Assembly (NCBI GenBank): GCA_004557805.1
Contig: SFFS01000036.1
Span: 1 to 17,135 of the forward strand
Direction: 5' to 3'
Length of the DNA: 17,135 nt
Source of the DNA: Clostridiales bacterium
Lineage (GTDB): Bacteria > Bacillota > Clostridia > Christensenellales > Aristaeellaceae
Shown: one piece after another, positions 1 through 6,746 of the stretch
How positions within the stretch are numbered: position 1 is the first letter of the stretch
Layout: every line of letters begins with the position of its first letter
Notes under the pieces: generated by a model
What the model saw: the letters and a program-made list of their open reading frames with translations, nothing else
Told to the model about the DNA's origin: nothing
The model's database searches: none
Translations under genes and position numbers: made by a program

Positions 1-1118
1 CGATACAGCGGCGCGACGATCATCGTCAGCTTTGCGCCCGCAGCGGTGTCGCTGTGTCCGCCGGAGCCGCCCATGATGTATCCGTTCGAGTCCGTGTGAA
101 CGTTGACGTTAAAATCCGTATCGATTTCCGTTGCGCCGAGAATCACCACGTCCAGACTGTCCACAGCCGCGCTTTTCGCGGCGGGGCTGGCATAGCGCAT
201 GGCGGAAATTTCGCAGTGGTTGGGATTATCGCGCAGGCTGGCCACAGCTTTCAGGTCGAAGCACTGCACGTCGAGCAGGCGGCGGAAGTATCCCTCGTTG
301 AGCATATCGACCATATAACCGGTAATGCCGCCCAGCCCGAAGGAGCCCTGCACTTCCTTCCGCAGCATGATGGGCGCGAGGTATTTCGTCACGGCCAGCG
401 ACGCACCGCCCGCCCCCGTCTGGAACGAGAAGCCGTCCCGGAGCAGGCCGCTGTATTCGATCACCTTCGCCGCGTCGCGCGCAATTTTCAGTCCCACCGG
501 ATCGCGCGTGATGCGCGTGGTGCCGGACACGATTCCGGCGGGATCGCCGATGGAATCGACAATCACAACGTAATCCACGTGCGTTTCATCGATGGAAACA
601 GGCGTGAGCGGGTATGGTTTCAGGTTGTCGGTTACGGCGATGACGCAATCGGCGTACAGCGCGTCGGGGAACGCATAGCCCAGAGAACCGCAGGCCGCCG
701 GGCCGTCCACGCCGTTCATATTGCCCATCTCGTCGCATGCGGGCGCGGCGACGAACGCCACGTCGATGTGCGCGCGGCCGGACGCGATAGCCTCCGGCCT
801 GCCGCCATGGCTGCGGAATCGCACGGGCTTTGCGAGAATCCCCTCGGATACGGCGCGCGCCACTTCGCCGGACATATAATCCGTTTCAATGCCGGTCACA
901 ACGCCCGCGCGGATATGATCGATCAGCGGCGCGTGCGCCGCAAAAATCGAACTGGCCTGAAGCGTCAGGCCGCGCAGGCCCATTTCGGCCGCCGCCTCCA
1001 GCGCCATGTTCATGACATGATCGCCGTTTCGCAGATGATGATGGAACGAGATGCTCATCCCATCGCGCAGGCCGGCCAGCCGCATCGCTTCCTTCAGGGT
1101 TTTCACCAGTTTGCTCAT
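1..1118 (-). CDS. citF: Citrate lyase alpha subunit (citrate:acetyl-ACP transferase), 3' end outside window
   Basis: CitF exchanges the acetyl group on the lyase acyl carrier (CitD) for citrate, the first half-reaction of citrate cleavage to acetate and oxaloacetate in the cytoplasm. About 372 codons are present. The reading frame matches the CitF family throughout, with FHHHLRNGD near residue 25, ACDEMGNMNGVDGP near 126, DSIGDPAGIVSGTTRITRDP, FQTGAGGASLAVTKYL, SFGLGGITGYMVD and GGSGGHSDTAAGA. The ATG overlaps the citE stop as ATGA, indicating translational coupling. The start is odd: family members usually carry about 40-50 more residues before this point, but an in-frame TGA lies roughly 25 codons upstream and no start codon is seen between them. 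The N-terminal arm is therefore short or absent. The missing C-terminal third lies beyond the left edge. Confidence 0.95.
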   Translation of the reverse strand, partial: MSKLVKTLKEAMRLAGLRDGMSISFHHHLRNGDHVMNMALEAAAEMGLRGLTLQASSIFAAHAPLIDHIRAGVVTGIETDYMSGEVARAVSEGILAKPVRFRSHGGRPEAIASGRAHIDVAFVAAPACDEMGNMNGVDGPAACGSLGYAFPDALYADCVIAVTDNLKPYPLTPVSIDETHVDYVVIVDSIGDPAGIVSGTTRITRDPVGLKIARDAAKVIEYSGLLRDGFSFQTGAGGASLAVTKYLAPIMLRKEVQGSFGLGGITGYMVDMLNEGYFRRLLDVQCFDLKAVASLRDNPNHCEISAMRYASPAAKSAAVDSLDVVILGATEIDTDFNVNVHTDSNGYIMGGSGGHSDTAAGAKLTMIVAPLY

Positions 1119-1984
1119 GCTCTCACCCCCAGCGCTTCGGCCATTTCCAGCACGCGCTTCGCGCGGTCTACGATGGGCTTGTCAATCATCTTGCCATGGA
1201 GCGAGACGGCGCCCTTGCCCTGACGCCTGCCCTCCTCGATTGCCTCCAGCACTTCCCGCGCGTATTCGATTTCTTTTTCGGACGGGCTGAACGCCCGGTT
1301 AATCGCCTCGATGTGGCGCGGCGAAATGGCCGCCTTGCCGGTGAAGCCCAGATCGCGCGCAAGCGCCGCGTCGGCTTCCATGCCTTCGTCGTCGTTTACG
1401 TCGGTGAAAGGCGTATCGTATGCGTCCACGCCCGCAGCGCGCGCGGCGTGCAGAATACGGCCGCGGCTGTAGGCGATTTCGCGGCCTTCCTTCGTGCGCC
1501 TGGCGCGCAGATCCGCGCTCAGATCCTCCGCGCCGAGGAACAGCGCCTTCACGCGCGGACTGGCCTTTGCGATGCGGTAGGCGTTTTCAATGCCCTCCGC
1601 CGTTTCCAGCAGCGGAATCAGCCCGATCGAGCCGGCGGGCACGCCGTGTTTCGCTTCGAGCTCGTCGAGCATTTTGGCAAACGCAAGCACGGTGTTTTCA
1701 TCGGCCACCTTCGTGGGCATGACGAGCGACGGGCGCAGCGGCACGACGGTTTCCATATCCTCGCGGCAGAACGCCGTGTCGACAGGGTTCACGCGTATGA
1801 TGATTTCCGTCCCCGCATAGCCCAGCGCGCGCACGGCGTTACGCACTAAAACGCGGGCCGCGTCCTTTTCGGAGGGCGACACCGCGTCTTCAAGGTCGAG
1901 AATGATCGCGTCCGCGCCGTGCACGTCCGCATTGAGAAGCATGGCCGGGCTGTTACCCGGAATAAACAGCATGGAGCGCCGCAT
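1115..1984 (-). CDS. citE: Citrate lyase beta subunit (citryl-ACP lyase)
   Basis: CitE cleaves citryl-ACP to oxaloacetate and acetyl-ACP. It belongs to the HpcH/HpaI aldolase/citrate lyase TIM-barrel family. The protein has 289 residues, the usual family length. Visible motifs are MLFIPGNSP at the N-terminus, ILDLEDAVSPSEKD (28-41), RVNPVDT with the conserved Arg64, LIPLLETAEG with Glu127, FLGAEDLSADL with the metal-binding Asp near 154, and GKAAISPRHI. I chose the ATG at 1984 rather than the longer frame from 2026: it sits one base after the citD stop, has a GGGAGGTGG ribosome binding site inside the end of citD, and gives the canonical MRRSMLFIPG start. It lies between citD and citF in one operon. 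Confidence 0.97.
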   Translation of the reverse strand: MRRSMLFIPGNSPAMLLNADVHGADAIILDLEDAVSPSEKDAARVLVRNAVRALGYAGTEIIIRVNPVDTAFCREDMETVVPLRPSLVMPTKVADENTVLAFAKMLDELEAKHGVPAGSIGLIPLLETAEGIENAYRIAKASPRVKALFLGAEDLSADLRARRTKEGREIAYSRGRILHAARAAGVDAYDTPFTDVNDDEGMEADAALARDLGFTGKAAISPRHIEAINRAFSPSEKEIEYAREVLEAIEEGRRQGKGAVSLHGKMIDKPIVDRAKRVLEMAEALGVRA

Positions 1985-1985
1985 T

Positions 1986-2252
1986 TCAGCCCACCTCCCC
2001 GGCGCGCCGCACGGCGGTTTCCACACGCGCGCGCAGCGTGCATTCCAGCGCGCCGCGATCCTGCACGGTCACGGCGGCTCCGTTTACATTCAATTCCTGA
2101 AGGGTTTCGCGCACAGCGCGCTTAATGGCTTCTCCAAACTGCTTCTGAACAGGAGATGAAACGGCGATTTTTACCTGCGGCGCGGGCTCGACGGTGACCA
2201 GCGCGTCGCTCGATTCCAAAGTGCCCGCCGCAGCGGGTCTGACGATATTCAT
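1986..2252 (-). CDS. citD: Citrate lyase gamma subunit (acyl carrier protein)
   Basis: CitD is the small acyl carrier of citrate lyase. A serine carries the phosphoribosyl-dephospho-CoA prosthetic group to which acetyl and citryl groups are bound. The 88-residue protein has the family signature AGTLESSD, with Ser14 in the position modified in the Klebsiella protein. It also has the conserved block KRAVRETLQEL and the C-terminal DRGALECTLRARVETA. AGGAGG at 2259-2264 lies six bases before the ATG. It is the first gene after the promoter at 2297-2325 and heads the citD-citE-citF operon. No citC, citX or citG, which activate the enzyme, lies on the upstream side, so they may follow citF outside the window. 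Confidence 0.96.
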   Translation of the reverse strand: MNIVRPAAAGTLESSDALVTVEPAPQVKIAVSSPVQKQFGEAIKRAVRETLQELNVNGAAVTVQDRGALECTLRARVETAVRRAGEVG

Positions 2253-2296
2253 GCAAAGCCTCCTGTGGGAGCTGATATTGCATTTTTCCGCTCATC

Positions 2297-2325
2297 ATTA
2301 TACCGGGTGGACGTGTATTTTTCAA
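2297..2325 (-). promoter_or_regulatory. Sigma-A promoter of the citDEF operon
   Basis: On the minus strand, TTGAAA (2320-2325) and TATAAT (2297-2302) are separated by exactly 17 bases. The -10 is consensus and the -35 differs at one base. The predicted 5' leader before citD is about 40 bases, too short for a large riboswitch. I saw no clear catabolite repression (cre) site. Confidence 0.85.
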
Positions 2326-2383
2326 CAATTCCTGCAAATTCTTTTCCATATCATCGTTGAGAAAGCAGCGCGCCCTGCGCGCA

Positions 2384-2412
2384 TAAAAAAAGAGCGCGTC
2401 TCTGCGCGCTCT
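2384..2412 (-). terminator. Rho-independent terminator of pnuC
   Basis: A perfect 8-bp stem (2391-2398 with 2405-2412) and a 6-base loop are followed on the minus strand by seven T residues. It begins a dozen bases beyond the pnuC stop and separates pnuC from the citDEF promoter. Confidence 0.92.
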
Positions 2413-2423
2413 CATGCGTCTAT

Positions 2424-3230
2424 TTAGAAAATCGCGGTATCCTTCTCGTTGCGGCTCCTGATGTATTTTGTCCATTTGATGTAGCCGTATGTCGTGTTGG
2501 TCAGGTAGCCCGCCTTGAGAACAAGCAGGATATACTGGCCGGAAATGATGTTGATCGCCGTTTCCAGAAGCGTGGAGATATACCACGCGATCCACTGCTC
2601 GCGGTAGCGCAGCAGAATGAACATGCCATTTGCAATGCCCACCGCCGACGCGCACGCGTCCAGATAACACACGATCACCTCGAGCGTCCGGTTGCCGCCG
2701 AACAGGTCGGTGCCCAGGTCCATGAGCGTCAGCAGATAGCCCACGCCCACCGTCCAGACGACGATGCCCGCGATGACCGCCACTTCGGCCCAGCCGCTGA
2801 GCTTGCGCACCTTCGTCAGTTCGTCGTCCTGCTTATCCGGATGTTTGTTCCAGTTGATGAAGCTGATAATGTCGATGGGAATCCAGAAGAACAGCGTCGA
2901 TGCCATCGTCGCGAAGCGATAGGCCAGCACCACGCAGATCAGAATTTCCGTAATTTCAACAAACAGCGAAACGATAAAGTTCCATTTGCTCTGTTTGGAA
3001 ATCAGCAGTTCGCAAAGCACGTTGAGGAAAGTATCGGCCAGATACAGCGCCAGGATGATTTTTCCGTTGACGCCGTTGACGTCCTCTTCAGGGAAGATGA
3101 CGGCAAAAGCGCACGCCAGAATAACGATAGAGAAAAACCAGATTTTTTCGTAGGTCGTAAAGTAGTGCCAGAGATCTTTCAGCTTCTGTGAAAGACTCTT
3201 TTTTTGCTGCGGTTCACTAAGATCGTTCAT
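2424..3230 (-). CDS. pnuC: PnuC-family nicotinamide riboside transporter
   Basis: PnuC proteins are inner-membrane facilitators that bring in nicotinamide riboside for NAD synthesis; some relatives carry other vitamins. The 268-residue protein has a charged cytoplasmic N-terminus (about residues 1-28), then some seven hydrophobic segments starting with FFSIVILACAFAVIF. The C-terminal part, with WIAWYISTLLETAINI, GQYILLVLKAGYL and NTTYGYIKWTKYI, matches the family's conserved aromatic-rich region. The ATG at 3230 was preferred over one eight codons upstream because AAGGTGG lies seven bases before it. It is a single-gene unit with its own promoter and terminator, divergent from the spoVA operon. 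The substrate is inferred from the family only. Confidence 0.85.
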   Translation of the reverse strand: MNDLSEPQQKKSLSQKLKDLWHYFTTYEKIWFFSIVILACAFAVIFPEEDVNGVNGKIILALYLADTFLNVLCELLISKQSKWNFIVSLFVEITEILICVVLAYRFATMASTLFFWIPIDIISFINWNKHPDKQDDELTKVRKLSGWAEVAVIAGIVVWTVGVGYLLTLMDLGTDLFGGNRTLEVIVCYLDACASAVGIANGMFILLRYREQWIAWYISTLLETAINIISGQYILLVLKAGYLTNTTYGYIKWTKYIRSRNEKDTAIF

Positions 3231-3266
3231 GTTCTTTCCACCTTTCTTTTGCAAAAATGCGGGAAC

Positions 3267-3295
3267 ATTATTGCACGTTCCGGGTATATAGTCAA
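3267..3295 (-). promoter_or_regulatory. Sigma-A promoter of pnuC
   Basis: On the minus strand, TTGACT (3290-3295) and AATAAT (3267-3272) are spaced by 17 bases, each one base from consensus. The leader to the pnuC ATG is only about 30 bases, so no NAD-sensing riboswitch fits here. The -35 box lies within the candidate sigma-G promoter of the divergent spoVA operon. Confidence 0.78.
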
Positions 3296-3313
3296 GCCGT
3301 TTGGGCCATACTT
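3284..3313 (+). promoter_or_regulatory. Candidate sigma-G promoter of the spoVA operon
   Basis: GTATA (3284-3288) and CATACTT (3307-3313) are spaced by 18 bases. The Bacillus sigma-G consensus is GHATR-18-CATWHTA, so only the last base differs. The site lies 27 bases before the spoVAA GTG. Sigma-G control in the forespore is the known regulation of spoVA in Bacillus subtilis; its use here is inferred from the match and the context. Confidence 0.6.
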
Positions 3314-3340
3314 GCCATAAAACGGAAAGGAGCGCGAAGC

Positions 3341-3919
3341 GTGATTTATCTTCGTATGAAGCCGCGCGTGACGGCGCGGGTGGGTCAGATGCTTACCCTT
3401 GCCGACGTGGCCGACGTGCTGGCCGACGCGTCGCTTTCCATCGGCGCGCTACCGGTCAGCCTGCCCCTGGAAGAGGGAATCTGGCCGCTCGACGCGCTGA
3501 CGCTGATCATGCGCATTTCGGAAAAAGCGCCCAACGAGACGGTCAACGTCCTGGGCGACGGCACGGGCTGGCTGCACCGGCAGGCGAAAACGGCCGCAGA
3601 GAAGCGGCGCGCGTGGGGCTGGCAGGCGCTGCGCACAGCCGTGGTGTGCGTGCTGTTGTTCGCGGGCAGCGCGCTGACGATCGGCTGGTTTCACACGGAC
3701 GTGAACATGGAGGAAGCGCAGACGGCGATTTTCCGCGCCGTGGCGGGGCGCGAACCCGCCTCGCCCTTATGGATCGCGGTTCCCTACGCCGCCGGCGTGG
3801 GGCTCGGCGCGCTTTTGTATTATCTGCGCATCCGCCGCGACGAAGCCTCTCCGCTGACAGTGAAGCTGCGCGAATATGCCGAGGATATGGAAAAGAACGC
3901 GCAGGCGAATCCATCGTGA
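3341..3919 (+). CDS. spoVAA: Stage V sporulation protein AA
   Basis: SpoVAA is a membrane protein of the SpoVA complex, which takes dipicolinic acid (DPA) into the forespore and releases it at germination. The 192-residue product is close to the 206 of B. subtilis. It has a soluble N-terminal half, a membrane segment at about 98-117, the family motif FHTDVNM (117-123), a second segment at about 143-162, and the tail SPLTVKLREYAEDME, which parallels the Bacillus protein. The start is GTG at 3341, with AAAGGAG eight bases before it; upstream in-frame starts would give an unrelated leader. It is the first gene of the operon and overlaps spoVAB. Confidence 0.9.
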   Translation: MIYLRMKPRVTARVGQMLTLADVADVLADASLSIGALPVSLPLEEGIWPLDALTLIMRISEKAPNETVNVLGDGTGWLHRQAKTAAEKRRAWGWQALRTAVVCVLLFAGSALTIGWFHTDVNMEEAQTAIFRAVAGREPASPLWIAVPYAAGVGLGALLYYLRIRRDEASPLTVKLREYAEDMEKNAQANPS

Positions 3920-4314
3920 GAGCGGCGCTCGCCATGGCGGCCGCCGGGTTCTGCGGGTTTGCAGCCAGCCTGCCCAGCGCCATCTTCTGGATGATTCTGG
4001 GCATTCCTGTGCAGCTGATGTATCTGTTTTCGGCGCAGAGCGCCTTCTGGTGCGCGCTCGCGCTGGCGGGCGGCGGAATCGCCGGTTCGCTCTGCACGCT
4101 GACGCGCCTTGCGCTGCCGCTGGGCCAATGCGCAGGCGGCGCGGCGAAGCTGCTGTGCGGTCTCGCCACCGGGATGATCGCCGCCGCGCTTTCGGAAATG
4201 GCGGAGTTGCTGCCCTCGCTGACGTGGCGGCTCCGGCTCAGGCGCGGCGCAGCCGCCCTTGTCTTCGCGTTCGCCGCAGGCAAAACGCTCGGCGCGTTTC
4301 TCGCGTCCGTTTGA
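3916..4314 (+). CDS. spoVAB: Stage V sporulation protein AB
   Basis: SpoVAB is a small polytopic membrane protein of the DPA channel complex. The product has 132 residues, with about four hydrophobic segments rich in Gly and Ala. The first, with GFCGFAASLPSAIFWMILGI, aligns with the glycine-rich first segment of Bacillus SpoVAB (141 residues). MIAAALSEMAELLPSLTWRL matches its AAALTEVLNVLP region. The GTG start overlaps the spoVAA stop (GTGA), implying coupled translation. An internal ATG at residue 7 would cut into the first membrane segment and is less likely. Assignment rests on position as well as similarity. Confidence 0.85.
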   Translation: MRAALAMAAAGFCGFAASLPSAIFWMILGIPVQLMYLFSAQSAFWCALALAGGGIAGSLCTLTRLALPLGQCAGGAAKLLCGLATGMIAAALSEMAELLPSLTWRLRLRRGAAALVFAFAAGKTLGAFLASV

Positions 4315-4326
4315 AGGAGGAGCCTC

Positions 4327-4455
4327 ATGACGGAAAACCGTTTCACCATGCCCGAAGGCGGGCTTATCAAAGCGCCGCGTCCCGCCGACCGCGAGACGCG
4401 CTTCCCCGCGCCGGCTCCCGGCGCGCTCATTCGCCACAAGGAGGAGAACGCATGA
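4327..4455 (+). CDS. Unnamed 42-residue protein within the spoVA operon
   Basis: This small ORF fills the gap between spoVAB and spoVAC. It has its own strong ribosome binding site (GAAGGAGGAG, about six bases before the ATG) and its TGA overlaps the spoVAC ATG as ATGA. Its last codons also carry the AAGGAGGAG that serves spoVAC. The product starts MTENRFTMPEGG and has no hydrophobic segment. It is rich in Pro, Arg and Ala and looks soluble, probably disordered. I do not recognise a family, and B. subtilis has no named gene at this position. It may be a real sporulation small protein or a coupling peptide that loads ribosomes onto spoVAC. The coding signal (start, Shine-Dalgarno, overlap) is good; the function is unknown. 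Confidence 0.65.
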   Translation: MTENRFTMPEGGLIKAPRPADRETRFPAPAPGALIRHKEENA

Positions 4456-4907
4456 ATCAGCAGGCGAAAAAGAATCAGTGGTATCTGGAACTTGTACAGA
4501 AGCTCACGCCCAAATCGGAGCTTGGCAAATGCCTGCTCCGTTCATTCTGGGTGGGCGGCGTGATCTGTTTTCTCGGGCAGTGCCTGCTGATGACGGGCAC
4601 AGGGCCGATGATTCTCTCGCGCGAGGACGCGGCGGCGTTTACGTCGATCGTGCTGGTGTTTCTCGCCTCGCTGCTGACCGGCGTCGGCGTATACGACCGC
4701 ATCGGCAAATACGCCGGCGGCGGCTCGATCGTCCCGATCACCGGTTTCGCCAATTCAATCGTTTCCTGCGCGATGGAATACCGGCGCGAAGGGCTTGTGA
4801 TGGGCGTTGGCGCGCGGCTTTTCCAGATTGCGGGCCCAGTGCTCGTCTACGGCATCGGCTCGTCGGTCGTCATCGGGCTGATCGCCTGGGTTGTGGAGGT
4901 GCTGTAA
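4452..4907 (+). CDS. spoVAC: Stage V sporulation protein AC
   Basis: SpoVAC is the channel-forming subunit of the SpoVA complex; the Bacillus protein behaves as a mechanosensitive channel in the spore inner membrane. The 151-residue product matches the 150-residue Bacillus protein closely. It has a short soluble N-terminus, RSFWVGGVICFLGQCLLM, then LLTGVGVYDRIGKYAGGGS, VPITGFANSIVSCAMEYRRE and GARLFQIAGPVLVYGIGSSV. The YDRIG..AG.GS and ITGFANS motifs are shared with SpoVAE, its paralogue. It is coupled to the preceding small ORF by an ATGA overlap. Confidence 0.96.
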   Translation: MNQQAKKNQWYLELVQKLTPKSELGKCLLRSFWVGGVICFLGQCLLMTGTGPMILSREDAAAFTSIVLVFLASLLTGVGVYDRIGKYAGGGSIVPITGFANSIVSCAMEYRREGLVMGVGARLFQIAGPVLVYGIGSSVVIGLIAWVVEVL

Positions 4908-4910
4908 AAG

Positions 4911-5939
4911 ATGGCGGAACGCATGGGAAAACAGACTTCGCGCCTTTCGCGTCCGCCGCGCGTGGAGAGCTTCGCTGCGTGCGTAGGCAAAAAGGAAGGA
5001 CACGGCCCGCTCGGCAGCCTGTTCGACGAGGTGCATGAGGACGATACGCTCGGCCAGAAAAACTGGGAAAAGGCCGAAAGCGCGCTGTTTGGGGCGGCGG
5101 TAAACCGCTGCCTGGAAAAAGCGAACCTCAAGCCCGAAAACGCGCGCTTCCTGCTCGGCGGCGACCTTCTGAACCAGCTGGCCGCGTCGTGCTTCGCCTG
5201 CCGCGATCTGGGCATCCCATTTCTCGGGCTGTTTGGCGCGTGCTCCACAATGGCGGAAAGTCTCGCCGTCGGGTCGATGCTGCTCGACGGCGGAAGCGCG
5301 GACAGGCTCGTCTGCGCGGCCAGCAGCCATTTCTGTACGGCCGAGCGGCAGTTCCGCTTTCCGCTGGAGCTGGGCACGCAGCGGCCTCCCTCGGCGCAAT
5401 GGACGGTGACGGGCGCGGGCGCGGTGCTGCTGCACGAGCAGGACATGGCCGCAGGCGTTTATCCCGCCGTGACACATGTAACCGTAGGCAAGCCCATTGA
5501 CTTCGGCGTAACCGACGCCAACAACATGGGCGCGGCCATGGCCCCCGCCGCCGCCGCGACAATCCGTCAGCATTTTTACGATGCCAGCCGCACGGTGGAC
5601 GATTATGATTTCATCGTCACGGGCGATCTGGGCCGGGTTGGTTCCGAACTGCTGCGCGAGCTGCTGAAAAAGGAAGGCGCCAGCCTTCCCGAAAAAAAGC
5701 ACATCGACTGCGGCCTGCAGATTTTCGCGCCCGAACAGGACAGCCACGCCGGCGGCAGCGGCTGCGGATGCTCCGCGTCGGTGCTGTGCGCGAAGCTGCT
5801 GCCGGACATGATCGCGGGCAGAATCCGCCGGATGCTGTTTGTTGCGACGGGCGCGCTGATGAGCACGACCACCGGCAACGAAGGCGAGAACATCCCCGGC
5901 ATCGCGCATGCGGTAGCGTTTGAAAGAATGGAGGCCTGA
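4911..5939 (+). CDS. spoVAD: Stage V sporulation protein AD (DPA-binding, thiolase fold)
   Basis: SpoVAD is the soluble, membrane-associated subunit that binds dipicolinic acid. It has a thiolase-like fold but is not thought to be catalytic. The protein has 342 residues, the family length. It shows GPLGSLFDEVHEDD near residue 32, LLGGDLLNQ, the nucleophile-position loop FGACSTMAESL with Cys111, AASSHFCTAERQFRFP, QWTVTGAGAVLL, TDANNMGAAMAPAA, VTGDLGRVGSEL and HAGGSGCGCSA. The ATG follows the spoVAC stop by three bases, and a GGAGGTG lies in the end of spoVAC. Confidence 0.97.
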   Translation: MAERMGKQTSRLSRPPRVESFAACVGKKEGHGPLGSLFDEVHEDDTLGQKNWEKAESALFGAAVNRCLEKANLKPENARFLLGGDLLNQLAASCFACRDLGIPFLGLFGACSTMAESLAVGSMLLDGGSADRLVCAASSHFCTAERQFRFPLELGTQRPPSAQWTVTGAGAVLLHEQDMAAGVYPAVTHVTVGKPIDFGVTDANNMGAAMAPAAAATIRQHFYDASRTVDDYDFIVTGDLGRVGSELLRELLKKEGASLPEKKHIDCGLQIFAPEQDSHAGGSGCGCSASVLCAKLLPDMIAGRIRRMLFVATGALMSTTTGNEGENIPGIAHAVAFERMEA

Positions 5940-5942
5940 AGC

Positions 5943-6317
5943 ATGTGGAGTTTTTTCTGGACATTCCTCAAGGCGTTCGTCGTAGGCGGACTTCTCTGCG
6001 CGATCGGCGAGCTGCTGATCCTCAAAACGCGGCTGACGAGCGCGCGCATCCTCGTAGGATATGTGACTGCGGGCGCGATTCTCGGTGCAGTAGGCGTCTG
6101 GCAGCCGCTGGCCGACTGGGCCGGCGCGGGCGCGACGGTTCCCCTGCTGGGGTTCGGGAACACGCTGGCGCAGGGCGCGCTGCGCGCGGTGAAGAACCGC
6201 GGCATTCTCGGCGCGTTCACCGGCGGCGTGGAAGCCACCGCAGCCGGCATCACCGCCGCAATTTTCTTCGGGTATCTTATGGCGATTCTCTTTAAGCCGA
6301 AGATGAAGGCGGAGTAA
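5943..6317 (+). CDS. spoVAE: Stage V sporulation protein AE (SpoVAEb type)
   Basis: A small membrane subunit of the DPA channel complex, paralogous to SpoVAC. The 124-residue product has three or four hydrophobic segments: FLKAFVVGGLLCAIGELLI, ILVGYVTAGAILGAVGVW, an AGAGATVPLLGFGNTLAQGA loop matching the family's conserved AGAG..VP..GFG motif, and a final ITAAIFFGYLMAILF. GGAGG lies eight bases before the ATG. It is the last gene of the operon here; spoVAEa and spoVAF, which follow in B. subtilis, are not present. A 12-bp hairpin lies about 20 bases downstream. Confidence 0.94.
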   Translation: MWSFFWTFLKAFVVGGLLCAIGELLILKTRLTSARILVGYVTAGAILGAVGVWQPLADWAGAGATVPLLGFGNTLAQGALRAVKNRGILGAFTGGVEATAAGITAAIFFGYLMAILFKPKMKAE

Positions 6318-6337
6318 AAATATAGAATCATCCGCAT

Positions 6338-6372
6338 GGGCCTGCCGCCCGCACATAACAGGCGGCGGGCCC
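6338..6372 (+). terminator. GC-rich hairpin after spoVAE, possible terminator
   Basis: A 12-bp stem with one G-T pair (6338-6349 with 6361-6372) and an 11-base loop lies 20 bases beyond the spoVAE stop. No long T run follows (only ATATTTA), so termination may be weak or the hairpin may only stabilise the transcript. It is the only candidate before the tRNA promoter. Confidence 0.5.
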
Positions 6373-6431
6373 CGCATATTTACAGACCTTGCGGCACACT
6401 GGGAAAAAATAAAAAAATATAAATATTTCGC

Positions 6432-6460
6432 TTGACAAGGAGCGGAAATAGGCATATAAT
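6432..6460 (+). promoter_or_regulatory. Consensus sigma-A promoter of tRNA-Leu
   Basis: TTGACA (6432-6437) and TATAAT (6455-6460) are spaced by 17 bases, a full match to the consensus, 28 bases before the mature tRNA 5' end. Such strength is normal for stable RNA genes. Confidence 0.93.
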
Positions 6461-6487
6461 AACACTCGCGTCAGAGATGATGCATCT

Positions 6488-6572
6488 GCGGATGTGGCGG
6501 AATAGGCATACGCGCACGTTTGAGGGGCGTGTCCGGTTTCGGGTACGGGTTCAAGTCCCGTCATCCGCACCA
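6488..6572 (+). tRNA. tRNA-Leu (anticodon GAG)
   Basis: This is a class II tRNA folded by eye. The acceptor stem is GCGGATG with CATCCGC. The D-arm contains GCGGAATAGGCATACGC. The anticodon stem is CACGT with GCGTG, around loop TTGAGGG. A 13-base variable arm forms a CCG/CGG hairpin, and the T-arm is perfect (ACGGG-TTCAAGT-CCCGT). The anticodon at 6522-6524 is GAG, reading CUC and CUU. CCA is encoded (6570-6572). The gene is intact and lies at the boundary between the chromosomal genes and the phage remnant. Confidence 0.97.
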
Positions 6573-6596
6573 TGAATACCGACATTAGTTGGTATA

Positions 6597-6626
6597 AAAA
6601 GACTCACCTAATGTGGTGAGTCTTTT
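6597..6626 (+). terminator. Terminator of tRNA-Leu
   Basis: A perfect 12-bp stem (6597-6608 with 6615-6626) with loop TAATGT; the stem itself ends in TTTT and begins in AAAA, so it can act in both directions. It lies 24 bases after the tRNA CCA and may also block transcripts entering from the phage remnant. Confidence 0.88.
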
Positions 6627-6654
6627 GCTATACCTGCAAATATGCCGAAAATTG

Positions 6655-6711
6655 CCGCCTATTCGAGTTCGTTTTGCAGGAGTACACGAAACGGCTTGTA
6701 GGCGGTTTTTT
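6655..6711 (+). other. Two-part hairpin ending in a T run (terminator-like or structured RNA)
   Basis: An outer stem, CCGCCTA (6655-6661) with TAGGCGG (6699-6705), encloses an inner stem, CGTTTTG (6670-6676) with CGAAACG (6687-6693). Six T residues follow. It is not next to a plus-strand gene that needs a terminator, since the tRNA already has one. It lies in the 249-base stretch between the tRNA and the recombinase genes, where the left end of the mobile element should be. Confidence 0.45.
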
Positions 6712-6746
6712 CTATGGGGCTTCGTCCCATTCCTAATATCAAAACA

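Noticed and set aside
54..1223. 389-codon plus-strand open frame opposite citF
   Set aside because: It is antisense to a clear CitF frame. The composition is rich in His, Arg and Ala, with no recognisable domain; long antisense frames are common in GC-rich genes.
3231..3266. Possible NAD- or preQ1-type riboswitch before pnuC
   Set aside because: Only about 30 bases separate the promoter from the start codon, and no aptamer-like fold is visible.
4755..6455. 566-codon minus-strand open frame opposite spoVAC-spoVAE
   Set aside because: Longer than the real genes but antisense to spoVAD and spoVAE, with no ribosome binding site or family pattern; it even runs past the operon end.
6328..6585. 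Minus-strand ORF reading MTGLEPVPETGHAPQT
   Set aside because: This is the reverse complement of tRNA-Leu, a well-known source of spurious proteins in databases.
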